From the NCBI RefSeq assembly GCF_026914265.1, contig NC_069126.1, forward strand, positions 24,405,473 through 24,469,472: a stretch of 64,000 nucleotides of DNA, in the 5' to 3' direction. Shown here in pieces: positions 1 to 12,850 of this stretch. The translations under genes were made by a program, and so were the position numbers. Numbering within the stretch: position 1 is the stretch's first letter; the number at the start of each line of letters is the position of its first letter. The notes beneath the pieces are model-generated. The model saw only the letters and a program-made list of their open reading frames with translations. It searched no databases and was not told the origin of the DNA. This DNA is from Mya arenaria. Lineage: Eukaryota; Mollusca; Bivalvia; Myida; Myidae.

Positions 1-451
1 CCTGGAGATTTAGGTTTTTTAACTGCGTCCATGTACCAACAATGATATAAATACATTATTGACCATGTCCACTTTTTATCGATACAAAGTAAATCCTTTA
101 TTAAGATCGCGAATTAATTAGTGTATTATAGGTCTATTTCGAATATGATCCTCTTATGAAATTCAATTGGACTCACCGCCATAAGTTCATTTCAATTGTG
201 ATCGGCTTATTTTATTACAAATATTTATTGAGTTAATATATGACCTCTCAAATTAATACCAAAGCCCCACGCGCTTGAGAAATTAAGTCAGACTTGTAAA
301 CGTTTATAAGGGAAGGAAAGGAGCGTTGCTTAATTCGATTGCAATCTATTATGATTAATATCATGTGATGGTAATCACTCAAGTTACAAAATATATGAGT
401 TGATTTTTAAAAATAATAAATTCTTAAAATAATAATAAGAAGAAAAAGAAA
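1..451. other. AT-rich upstream region of the channel gene
   Basis: No gene is visible here. The stretch lies directly upstream of the first coding exon at 452 and should hold the 5' UTR or promoter of the channel gene. It is AT-rich and I see no convincing TATA box or other element that I would name. Confidence 0.4.
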
Positions 452-3400
452 ATGATCTTTAATTTTTCCTGCGTTTGGTTTGTTTTCACGCTGTTTCTCC
501 AAGAGGGGTGTGAAGCATATACACTAACGGACGTTGATACTCTGTGGACCAATATAACAAATGGCTACAACAAGAACCACCGGCCAATCCAAGACCAATC
601 TCAGCGCATTGATGTGAGCATCAACTTCGCACTTTACAACATTCAGGTAAAAATGAATAAGTTTATAAGTTTACAATTTATGTCATCTGATATACATACA
701 TGTAACTGTCTGATTATAGAACAAAATGCACGGAATATGCAAAATGACATAACTTATATATATATATATATACACACAAGGACACCACAAACCTTTAAAT
801 TCTTGATAATTAAGTCATCAATTTCGTTCGATCTTATTTTCCTACGCAAATGCAGCTATTCAAGTCGTATCATTATTGAATACCTAACTTTTCACGCATT
901 CATCTATTTAACATGATAATCTCTATATTTAACTTTCAATTAAGATGAAAACTTAAAGCAAAGTATATGTTTTGTTAATTTGTAATGCTTAACGTACGTT
1001 ATCCATATGGTTACGCATTTTAACTAATGACTATACCCGTTCAGGACAACAGCATACATATTTTAAAAGCGTATACGTTAGCAATATATTTACGCATTTT
1101 TAACTAATGACTATACCCGTTCAGGACAACAGCATACATATTTCTAAAACGTATACGTTATCTAAATAGTTACGCATTTTAACTAATGACTTTTTTTACC
1201 GTCTCCGTGGCCTTGTGGTTAAGGCGTCCGCCTACGGAGCGGGAGGTCGTGGGTACGATCCCGGACCGCGTCATACCGAAAGACGTTAAAAGCTGGTACA
1301 AGTAGCTCTCTTACCTGGCGCTTGGCATTTAACGGGTAGTACTTGGAAAAGTGGTGTACTCAGTACTGGTTCAACCCAGGAAAGCTGTATCCCGTGTATC
1401 GGTGCTCTACACCGAGCACGTTAAAGAACCAAAAGGTCTCTTCGCAAAGAGCTAGGGTATCGCACCCGGATCTCTTGTATCTCACTCTGTTTCTTCAAGT
1501 CTTCCAATGTTTGTATTTGACTTCGAATTGCTGTCACTTCTATCTCATGTCACGTATGGCATTTACACACAATTTAAGTCGTGATGGCGTCACGGCGGGG
1601 TCAAGCCATAAATGCAGCCAATGGGCGCGGGCAGACCTTGATCAACTCAAATAAACAAACAAATTAATGACTTTAGCCGTTCAGGATAACAGCATACATA
1701 AACGTTAACGTTATCATGTGTCGATGCCCACCATCTCAAAGTAATCTCCGCGGGCCGGTACCAATGTACCTCGGTAGGAAATATATTACCTTTGAAGAGA
1801 TTTAACAAAAGGCCCAAGTTTCTCGAAACTTCTTAAGCCCCTTGTTACAGGATAAAGCTAATCTCACTTTTTCCTTGTCTGTAATTCGCATACTAATACT
1901 GATATCAACTTCAATAAGAGTTATTAGACTTTAAATAGGAATTACTGTTATGGTTATCACAATAATCCATATTTTATTTACCAAAATCACATTTTAGTAT
2001 GTGTTTTGTGACATTGAAATAAGCTATTTAAGCCTATTAAGCTTAAGAAGTTTCGAGAAATTGGGGCCAGATGGCCTCAGAATCGGCAAACATTTTATAT
2101 CCTTAAACAGGCCTTGAATTGTCAATAAGATCATTTTACACAACTATCTGTCGGTCTGCACACAGTCTTAGCTGTGAATTCCCCTTTATAAATAGCGCGA
2201 AATTGGTACCCGTTTAGATAAGTGCGGAATGATTTTTGCGAACATATAGCAAGTAACGTGATGGTTTCACACACTAACCTGTCAATAAGCGGTCAAGCCA
2301 ACTCGCTGTAATTGCAAGCAGTGTAACTCTTTTCCAAAAGTCTACATCGATCACGTTCATCACTGATGTCACAGGGTCATACGGTTAAAGCAAACGGCTC
2401 TCGAATCTTGTAGGAACAGTGAATTATTTGAATCTAGAAAAAAATATTAAATCTAGAATGCTTAGACCAAGTTGAGATTGATATCTTATATCAACACAGT
2501 GCATAGACTCTATACACTATATGGATATGCACGATACACCGTGACAGTACATACACTGGTGTTATATTCTATACCAGTATATACTGTGCACGGTATATAT
2601 TCTATTCATTCTCAGAGGTGTTGAAGCAGTGCTTCAACACCCATGTTCTCTATACAATGTATACAGCCAGAGATTTTGAAGATTTACTTCAACTCCTCTG
2701 TTATAGTCTATATACATTGTGGAAGCGTGCACTATACTCTATTCATTGTCAAGAGGTGTTGAAGCAGTGCTTCAACACCCCTGTTCTCTATACAATGTAT
2801 ACAGCCAGAGATTTTGAAGATTTACTTCAACTCCTCTGTTATAGTCTATATACATTGTGGAAGCGTGCGCTATACTCTATTCATTGTCAAGAGGTGTTGA
2901 AGCAGTGCTTCAACACCCCTGTTCTCTATGCAATGTATACAGCCAGAGATTATGAAGATTTACTTCAACTTCTCTGTTATAGTCTCTATACATTGTGGTA
3001 GCGTGCGCTATACTCTATTCATTCTCAGAGGTGTTGAAGCAGTGCTTCAACACCTCTGTTCTCTATGCAATGTAGATATTGAAACTTTACTTCAACTCCT
3101 CTGTTATAGTCTATATACATTGTGGCAGCGGGGACTATTCTCTATCTGTAGATTTGAACCCCTGTTATAGTCTATATACATGGTGGTGACGTGCACTATT
3201 CTCTATTTGAATAGAGAGGTGTTGAAGCAGAGTTTCAACACCTCATCACCTTTATTTATTCTTTGTCCAGTGAAAATTCTTTGTCCAGTGAAAATGAAAA
3301 ATGGGAGAAAAATGCTTAGATTTTTTTTGTTGGTTTTGTGTTATATCAGACACCACATTTAATATACTATAAGTATAATACAATCACATTGTACAAAATA

Positions 3401-6400
3401 TAATTTTTGGGCAAAATGTTTTAAAAGTTAAATGAAAATGAGAATTTCTGGACTTAGCATCAACTCTGCCAAATTTTGCAATAAAATTACCAAAATAACT
3501 TTTTAAAACAGATATTAAATAACATTATAAGATACTTGAAATATACAAACTATGTATTTTGTAAATTATGATTTTTAGGTAAATTTGTTAGAAAAAAAAA
3601 TGAAAATTTCTGCATTTTGCCAATTACTTTGTCAAATTTTGCAATAAAATTACCAGAATTACTGTTTTTAAATATATTTTATATTACAGTATAATAGACA
3701 TTAAGTAAAGAAACTACATACTTATGTGAAATGTGCTTTTGGGGCACAATGTTTGACAAATGAAATGAAATTTTTTGAAATTTGGTCACCTAGGCATCAA
3801 TGAATTTTAAGTTTTTATATTGCAGATATTTACCAGTCGCGCAAAATGCACAATTGCAAACAACATGCAAAAGCACTTTGTAACCAATATAATGAAACAG
3901 GCGCTTTGGTTTGCCAAGCCTTGCCTTGCAAACATCTACATAAGCCTAAAAATGTCTGTCTGAGATACCAGGCGTGAAGCTGCATATAACACTAGTATGC
4001 GGATGAATCCACATGATCCTGATAAAAACATAAAAAAATCAGCCAAAGTTGCAGTATGCGTACTTGACTACATGATCCTTTAAATGTCATTTTTATTTTC
4101 CAGTACAAAATAAAGCACCTCAAAACGCCCAGAATGCACCATGTTTTTCAAAATATTCTGAGGGGGCATGCCCCGAGACCCACCTAGCAATTATGAATCC
4201 ACATATAAAGGGCTAGCTAAGCCCCTTACTTCTGTATGCAAAACAAGACTACATGCTCATCTTTTCTTTATCTATTCTGCCTGTTAATTTGCTTGTAAGC
4301 TTATGTTAGTCAACAATATAATAACATTAGCTGGGCCAAAATACAAAAGTCTCTTCTTATGTTGAGAAAAATTCGAAAAATTCCGTTACTGTTTAATTTC
4401 TGTGAATGTTTATTATTCTTTTGCAAAGAGGTATGCAATTATGATTGCCGGGTTTATATGAAAATACGATATCAGTAATGGTCTGAAACAGCCCTAAAAC
4501 ACACAAAAGCCTTAAATGAAACAAACATATATTACATATTAAAGAGAATTGGAGTACTGTCTATAAAACATACACCTTAAAACACAATCTATGAACAGTT
4601 TTTGCCAATGTCTCTTATAAAAAAAGCTACAACAAAAATATCGCTGCAAGTGATGGTACTTCCCATATGCCCGTTTTCTTTGAAAAAGCAGAACTTGTAA
4701 TTCAATGTGCTAGTAGAAGGTAAATTGTTGTTGCATTATTATACACAGTTGGAAATACCATTATTAATAATTGTTTTTATTGTTAATGCTGCACTCTCAC
4801 AGATATATGAATTTTTATTATTTTTAACTTGGAATGAAAAACTTTTGTGCACATGTCTGATAACAGTTATATGAGACTGCATACAAAATCACAGTTTTTC
4901 CTATTACCATTTAAAACTCTATGTTTAATGGTTAGTAATGCTTGAGAAGAAATGAAAATTTTGGCAGTTTTTCAGACAATTGAATTCTGTTTCATTGAGA
5001 GTTATCTTATATGACTGGATTGAAGGCATTCATGCAAAAGTCAGACTATTTTAATTATTTTTTTTCAAAGCAAATGTGAAAACTCTTAATCAGTGACAGT
5101 GCAGCTTTAACATCCTTTTAGATTTAATCACTATGATTTTAAAATTATCAGACAAACATGATACTAGATGTATACCGTCTTGTTTGGAATTCTTGCCCTT
5201 ATTCAGTATTTGTTCAATCATAGCAAGATTTATTTGAACTGCCTCTAGGTTAAAGTGTGATAAAATTCATAAGATGTCAAATACATAATTATATAAGATT
5301 CACAATTCTTTGAAGGAATGAACTCCTGCTTACATGTCATATGACAAATTATGGACAAATACAGAACCTAATCCTAATAGTTTTTCTCCAGAATTATCAA
5401 AGGGGTCACTCTTAACAAAGATCTAGTATAAACTTAATAATAATTTCTTTAGTTTAACAATGTTATAAAATCTTGAAAGGTCATAGGCAGGTAGTTCTGA
5501 CGTTCATACCCTTCAAAACCTTTGACAAGAGGCATGTCTATCAAATATAATTATGAATTACTGGTGTAAATGGGTAGTGGGTAATGCACATGTCAATTGT
5601 AACCACCACCACCCCCGTCTGGGGGTATACTGGGTGTGAATGCGGTGGTTTTGTCTTACCTATGGTATGTTGGATGCGGGGGAATTTGGCAGGGATTTTA
5701 GTTCAGGATCAGTTCAGGGAATTTAACCTGGGGTAGGCTGGACCAAAAGTCAAAAGTCCCCGGACCTGGGGGCGGGATGTGGTTACAATTGACTGGTGCA
5801 TTATGCTATTCATTTTGTTGCCCACTCTTTTGTTTTTCTTTGATAATCCATTGCACACAACTATAGATCAGGATCTCAAATACTATATATGTTGAAAATT
5901 GACAACTTTTGATATCAATGTTTTAGTTAAAGTTATGAATAATGAGCGTTCATTCATTGCTTTTTTATCGAATCACAATCATAAGTGTTAGCAAAGCACA
6001 CCACTTTGTGCAGTAATGTTTAATGCTGTGGCTCCTCTTATCAACCAAGCACTTGGGCTGTTGGTGGATAACCATTTCCCTAGTTTCCTCCCTGTCTGGT
6101 CACCTGTTTGAAAATTAAAACATTGATAATATATAATAATGACAAAACTTGAAAGTATCCAGAATTGTACACTATGTTTATACATTTGCTAAATTAAATG
6201 AATAAGCTAAGGAAATGTACATTCAAAACAAAAGGGCCAGCATGGCCCTTAATTGATCACCTGATTAAAATGACCATGAACAAGTCAGTCAGGTAACAAC
6301 TGGTTATGAAAGGTGTTGCTATTTGCTTAGCAGGTTAGTGGTTGCTGTGTTATTTGATGGTTGATAAGGACTCCTCAAAGAAGGCTGCTCTTTGTTAACA

Positions 6401-9400
6401 GAAATGAGAATTATGGTAAGCTGGTTGTTCCCATGGTCAATGGATGTTACGGTAATGAACCAGAATGTTGCTATGGAAGTAAATGATTACTAAGGAAGTA
6501 ATTGGTTGCTATGAATGTTGGCTGTTGCTCAGGAAAAAAGTGGTTGCTAAATAAGGCATTGGTGCCTATAAAGGTAGTTAATGGATGCGTTGGAAGGAAT
6601 TGGATGCTAAGGAAGTCATTGGTTGAATGGGAATTCATTTGTTGCTATGGATGAAGGTAGTTGCTAAGGCAATCATTGGTTGATAAAGAAGCCAAGGATT
6701 GTTTAGGATGTCATCATTTTTTATGGAAGTCATTGGCTGCTGTAAATGAAGTATTTGATAAGGATGTCCTTGGTTGCTTATAAAGTGGTTGTTAAGGAAG
6801 ACATTGTGAGTTTGGATTGTAGTCACTAAGTCAGACAAGTGGGTTCCTTAAGGGTACTACGAGGTCTACGATTTCCTCAACAAGACAAAACCATGCTTAA
6901 CATTCTGCCAAAAGGTGATTATTATATTGTTGTAACAACTTGTTTCATAATCTTTGAAACTAAATACCTTTTAGTTTAGACATCAGTTTCTAAGGAATTC
7001 ATACATTACTGCAGAAGTCATTGCCTGATTTGAATGTGTATCAATTTTTGTCCTAGAAGTCTATCAGTAACAGGGGAACTCTGGTTGGGACAACTTTGAC
7101 CCCAAGGACGAAACTTGAACAACATTCATAAAAAAAACACTTAACAACAATCAGTGATTTTTTATGAATTCTTTTTACTGCCTGTACAATGTACCTCGCA
7201 AATTCGGTAAAAAGTCAACTTTGGGAAAAATACAAAATCAGGCTAAAATTGCTTATATAATGGCAAATATACATTTTTTAACTTTTTTATGCATACCTTA
7301 TGCTGTGAAAGAGTAAGACTTGTCAAGATTTTGTTTATATTTCAAGAAATTCATTGCTATTTTAATCCGGAATGTAATGTAATTTTTTTTAATTTTGGGG
7401 AAAATGGAGTTTTTCACAATAAAAAAATCACTGACAATGAACTACAAACTCCAACATATAAACACCACATACACAAAAACAAATTGATTACATATATAAA
7501 TTACTGAATATTCACATGGTCTTATGATATTATTGATGAATATTATAATGTTATTTTTAGATACCAGTTACGGGTAGTAGTAATGAAGAATACCAGATTA
7601 CAAAATCAAAGTGGAAATTGGAACTATTAGAGAATCACTTTATTTGTGGGTAGGTCACTTAAATATTCATTGAGGTGAAAAGAAATTACCATATGATGTA
7701 TTGCATATGTTTAACCGCTGTTGCACAATCATCATTTCCAAGTGACTGTCTTCATGTCCAGTACTAGCTTACAAAATCCCTTTCTAGATAGTCAAAGACT
7801 TCATCTGATGCATCTTAAAAAGGAAGAATACAACACAATCATGAACACAATAAATGCAAATAATGTTGGGTATGCTTTAAACATGATTCAAATGCAAAAC
7901 GTCTTGGCAATTATTTCTAGAGCAATCTAAATGTCCTACATGAGATTTATTCTCTTATGAAAAAGTGATGTTTATGTAAAAGCCAAATATACTAGAAATG
8001 TGTCAAGTGGACATTAAGTCTTGTGTTGCTTGGTGAATTGCATATACTGTGAATGAACATAATTAACAAAAAAACAGGGATTTCTCATAAGATGACAAAG
8101 TTTTTTTTTACCAAGTTTGGTAAAGATTATTGAGCCATACAATGTTTTTATCTGGACTGCATCGTCTTTTATTCTGGGCAGCATAATATGGAAATCCAGG
8201 CCATGTATATACATCTGGGTTTTATCTGTAATGGACCACATTTTCCAAAATGTATGTAGGCAAATGAGTTACATGGAAATAAAAACTATCTATACATAAT
8301 AATAAGTGATTTGTGAACATGTGTTTACCTTGGTATTATATACCCATATATATATTATATGACATAATATTGGGTTAATACAAAAAAAATGAAATAATAT
8401 ATAATTAGGTTAATGATAAATCAAGCAAATTTAAACTAACACAAACAATTATATGTATATATTTACATTATTTCACAGTAAAATATAATAGAAATTTATA
8501 AACATTGGCATAATGCTTAAATCAGTTATCTATTTCAAGGCAGTTGTCATTAAATCATAAAATTTAAAGCTGCACTCTCACAGATATACCATTTTTACAA
8601 CTTTTTTATTTTGTCTTGGAAAGAACAAATTTTTGCATAAATATCTGCAAACCAATGATATAAGATTGCTGCCAAAAAATCAGATCGTAGATTTCCATAT
8701 TTCCGTTCGAAAATTAATGTTTTATGGCTTAAACCGTTACTAATGGTTTAAGAAAAATGCATAAAACATTACTTTTTAAACTTAAATATAAAAATCTGCT
8801 ATCTAATTTTTTGTCAGCTGTCTTAAATAACTGGTTTCCATGGATTTTCGCAAAAATTGCCTCATTCCAAGACAAAAAAATTGTCAAAACGTTCAATCTG
8901 TGAGAGTGCACCTTTAAGGTCAAAACAACTAGAAAATGGAACTTTAAACAATAAACTTAAAAACCATGACTTATGGTACAAGTATTTCCACATCGGAGCG
9001 GCTGGTTCTTACACACTGACAGTGACACACAATACACTCCACTCCTCTCCATTAACCCTTTATATATATATTACAGTCGAAACTCGTTGGCTCGATATCT
9101 CATGGCTCGATATCCTCGTTGGCTTGAACCAGATTAAAAGAACTGATTTTGTTTAACTCTTTGTTCATATAAAATTTGATCGGATGGCTCGATATATTGT
9201 CTCAGGGTCGATATTTCTCCACGCTCGAAGTCATTTTCGCGGTTCCAAGTAAGAATTTCACAATTTTGTTTGCTTGGGTCGATGTCATTTTCGCGGGTTC
9301 AGGTAAGAACCTCACACCTTGATTTGTTTTGTTGGCTTCATTTAGCACACGGCGCTAATCGATAAAAATTAATTCAATTTATTATAATTATTATCAAATT

Positions 9401-12400
9401 TGAATGACTTAACAGTTTGAATAAACATGCCATCACTTTATCTAAGTTATTTCCCTAATTGTTATACATGTATAAATTTCAATGCATCCTGATATAACTA
9501 ATAAGCTATGTTTTTGTTACCCACTGTTTAAAATTACTTGTTTGTTGTTTTCGCATAATTTTTATAATTAATAAAAACAATCAAATAATATTTTCTAAGT
9601 ATCGAATAAGTGATGTTACGAACTTTACGACATGTAACTATGTCCAATTAATACTCTTCTCTTGCGGAGATAGCATAGCCAATAACAAACGAGGTAAACA
9701 AGACTTTTTGTAACGAATAATAAAAAAATAACATTCTGTAAGCAATCCCGCTTGGCTCGATATTCTCGAGGCTTGAAGTATTTTGGCTGGTCCCTAGAAT
9801 ATCGAGCCATCGAGTTTCGACTGTAGTTTAAAGCTGACGGAGGCACTCCTGCCATGTACCACTGCCACCATTTAAGTAAACCTGGGAGGAGAAGTGCCCC
9901 AGTGTGGAGCTTGAACCAACAACAACTGCTGGAACACTATCATGGCGCTGTAACCAACTGAGCTAACTGAACGGCTGGTTCTCATCGACACGATCTACAT
10001 CTACAATAACTTTACAATGTACATGAATACATAAATAACTAAAGTATGAATGCAATGTATTCATGTACATTGTAAAGTTGATGTCTACTGTTCTACTTTA
10101 AAAGACACATGCATGTACCCCAAAATTAGTTTTGACAGGCATGACTCACTAATGCCAGTTGTGAGCTTGTTCCTAGCTTTGATCAAGATATTTCTGTCTG
10201 AAAATGACATTGAATACACTCTAAAGCCTAAAAGGCTGTAAAATATGCATTCAACATCTTGATAAGCAACTAACTTAAATAAATTAAAATATTAGGATAC
10301 AGAATGATGTGAAAGAGACTTTAAAAATATCGCTGCATTGTTGGATGTTGGTGCTGTCATCTGATGATCTGTCAGCGGCAATGATTGAGGCAAGCATCAA
10401 GTATATTTAAATAAACATTGCATTTTAACAGATTAAATGTTTTGACAACTGTTTTATTTTTTGTCTTTATACAAGCCAATTAATGCATAAGTGCAAGAAA
10501 AACAGTGACACAAGACTGCTTAAAAAAACATTGGATTGCATATATATTTAAGTTAAAGCTTCACTCTCACAGATATACCATTTTTACAACTTTTTTTATT
10601 TTTTGTCTTGGAAAGAGCAAATTTTTGTATAAATATCTGCAAACCAATGATATAGGATTGCTTACGAAAACCCAGATCATAGATTTTCATATTTCCGTTT
10701 GAAAATTAATGTTTTATGGCTAAAACCGTTAATAAACGTTTTAGAAAAATGAACAAAACATCAATTTTTGAACTGGTATATATAAAAATCTGCGATCTAT
10801 ATTTGTCAGCAGTCTTATATAACTGCTTTCCATGGATTTTCGCCAAAATTAGTACATTCCAAGACAAAACATAAAAAAGTTGCCAAAATGTTCAATCTGT
10901 GAGAGTGCAGCTTTAAGAAAATTATGTTTTATGCATTTTTCTTCCAACTGTTAGTAGCACTTTTAGCCATAAAACAATTTTTTTAACGGAATATGTAAAT
11001 CTGCGATCTGATATGTGAGAGTGCAGCTTTAAGGAGTACTTCGTTATATCAATAAAATATACTCGTTAAACTGTCAATTGTTTACGTATCTACATAAATT
11101 CAATTACCTTTTGAACTAGAAGGTGTTATATTTTCAAAGAAAATAGCCATTTACGTCTGTTCAGTGTCGGTCAAATTCGATGTTTTGAATCACTCTAGCG
11201 CGTGCTAAATACTAAATGACGCAATGTTTTGGACTGGTCTTCATTTTCTTCGATACAGGCACAACCGAGCGTAAATATTAAGCGAGAAAGTCTAGTGGAA
11301 CGATGCAGGGTTCATTGGGTTTGTTTACAAAAATTCAAGCATCCGGTTAAGAAGACGACAAATAAGAATGGTATTAAGTTGGTAGAATGGAACTCCTTCC
11401 TGATTCCTGCACATGTAAGTTGTAAGTATTGACTATATCGGGATACCATACAGGACACTCAAGTTTTATTTTATATTTTCTTAATTATCATGCAAATGAA
11501 AATAATCACTATCATTTAAAAGTTATTCAGGGATAGTTGCAAATGGTTTGTTTACATTAATTAGTTTTATGAATTTAATTGAATACACAAATTTTTATTA
11601 GAGCTTTGCACCAAATTAAATTCAGTTCATTTTACGGGAGTAACCCACACTAGCGGATCCAGAAAGGGGGTGGGACCCCCCCCCCCAAAAAAAAAAAAAA
11701 TATTCTGTAAAGAATCTCAAGACAATTATTAAAAAAATCTTTTGATCTTTGATATCATAATGGTAATTTTTTTTTACCAAAATGTAAAAAAAAATATCAA
11801 GTCAGAGAATGGGTTGGAACCGGTGTCGCCAAAATTGCAGTCCAGTGTTGTATCCACTGTGCTATGAAGGCTTATCCTAAACAATTGGAATATTTAATCT
11901 TTATACCTAACTTGTAATATATTGGCGAATTTTTTTTATTGTAAATTATGTGGTACTTCAGTTTGTAAGTTTTAATGCATTGTACACATAGATACCAAGT
12001 TTATGTCAGTTTTCGTCAATTTTCTTTTTTTCCGCTATTTCATTAAACAGATTACTGCCCCTTTTAAACAAGTCTTTTGGAGGAACTGTTGGGGATTGTT
12101 ATTAAAGCTGCATTTTCACAGATTTACCACTCTGACAACTTTTTTTCATCATGGAATGAATCATGCAATGTTAGTGCATAAATTATGTCCGCGAACTATG
12201 ATTTAAAACTGCTGAAAAAATATCAGATAGCTGTTTTTCATATGTACGTTCATAATTGTTGTTTTGTGACTTAAATTTGAACACTTTCAGAAAAATGAAA
12301 TATTAAGCAGATTTCTCAATACATGACATCTGTTTTATTGTCAGCAATTAAAGGCATTGATTCTCTGAGATAATAATAATGTTAAAACAGTCAATCTGTG

Positions 12401-12815
12401 AGAGTGCAGCTTTAAGACTCATTTTTCCTAAGATCAGCCAAGTTAGTATTATAGCTAATTTAAGCTTAAAAGTAGGTGAATTTTATATTTATTTCAGACC
12501 AGATACTTTTGAGGGACCAATTTAAGGGCAAACAGACAAACGTTTTGATGCAAAGAAAGCATTGGATTTGAAAGGTAGATTTTTAACACATATTTACATG
12601 TACTCAATGTCATTTACTAGGGCCTAAAAAAATAAATTGTTTGGTTAGGGTTACATCCTTTTCAAAAAAAGGTAGGGTAGGTAGGCTTTTTTTTTTTTTT
12701 TTTTTTTTTTTATTAGGCTTTATATAAGAATATCATTGGAGAATGGTGTTAAAGCTATCTTCTGTATAAGCGTTTAAGGTTTAAACTAAATATTGAAAAG
12801 CAATTAAAAAAAAAC

Positions 12816-12850
<35 letters not shown>

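Noticed and set aside
2415-2423. Tip AACAGTG resembles the Transib/RSS heptamer CACAGTG
   Set aside because: The first base differs on both ends, the target length is unclear and there is no Transib-like transposase, so this is probably chance.
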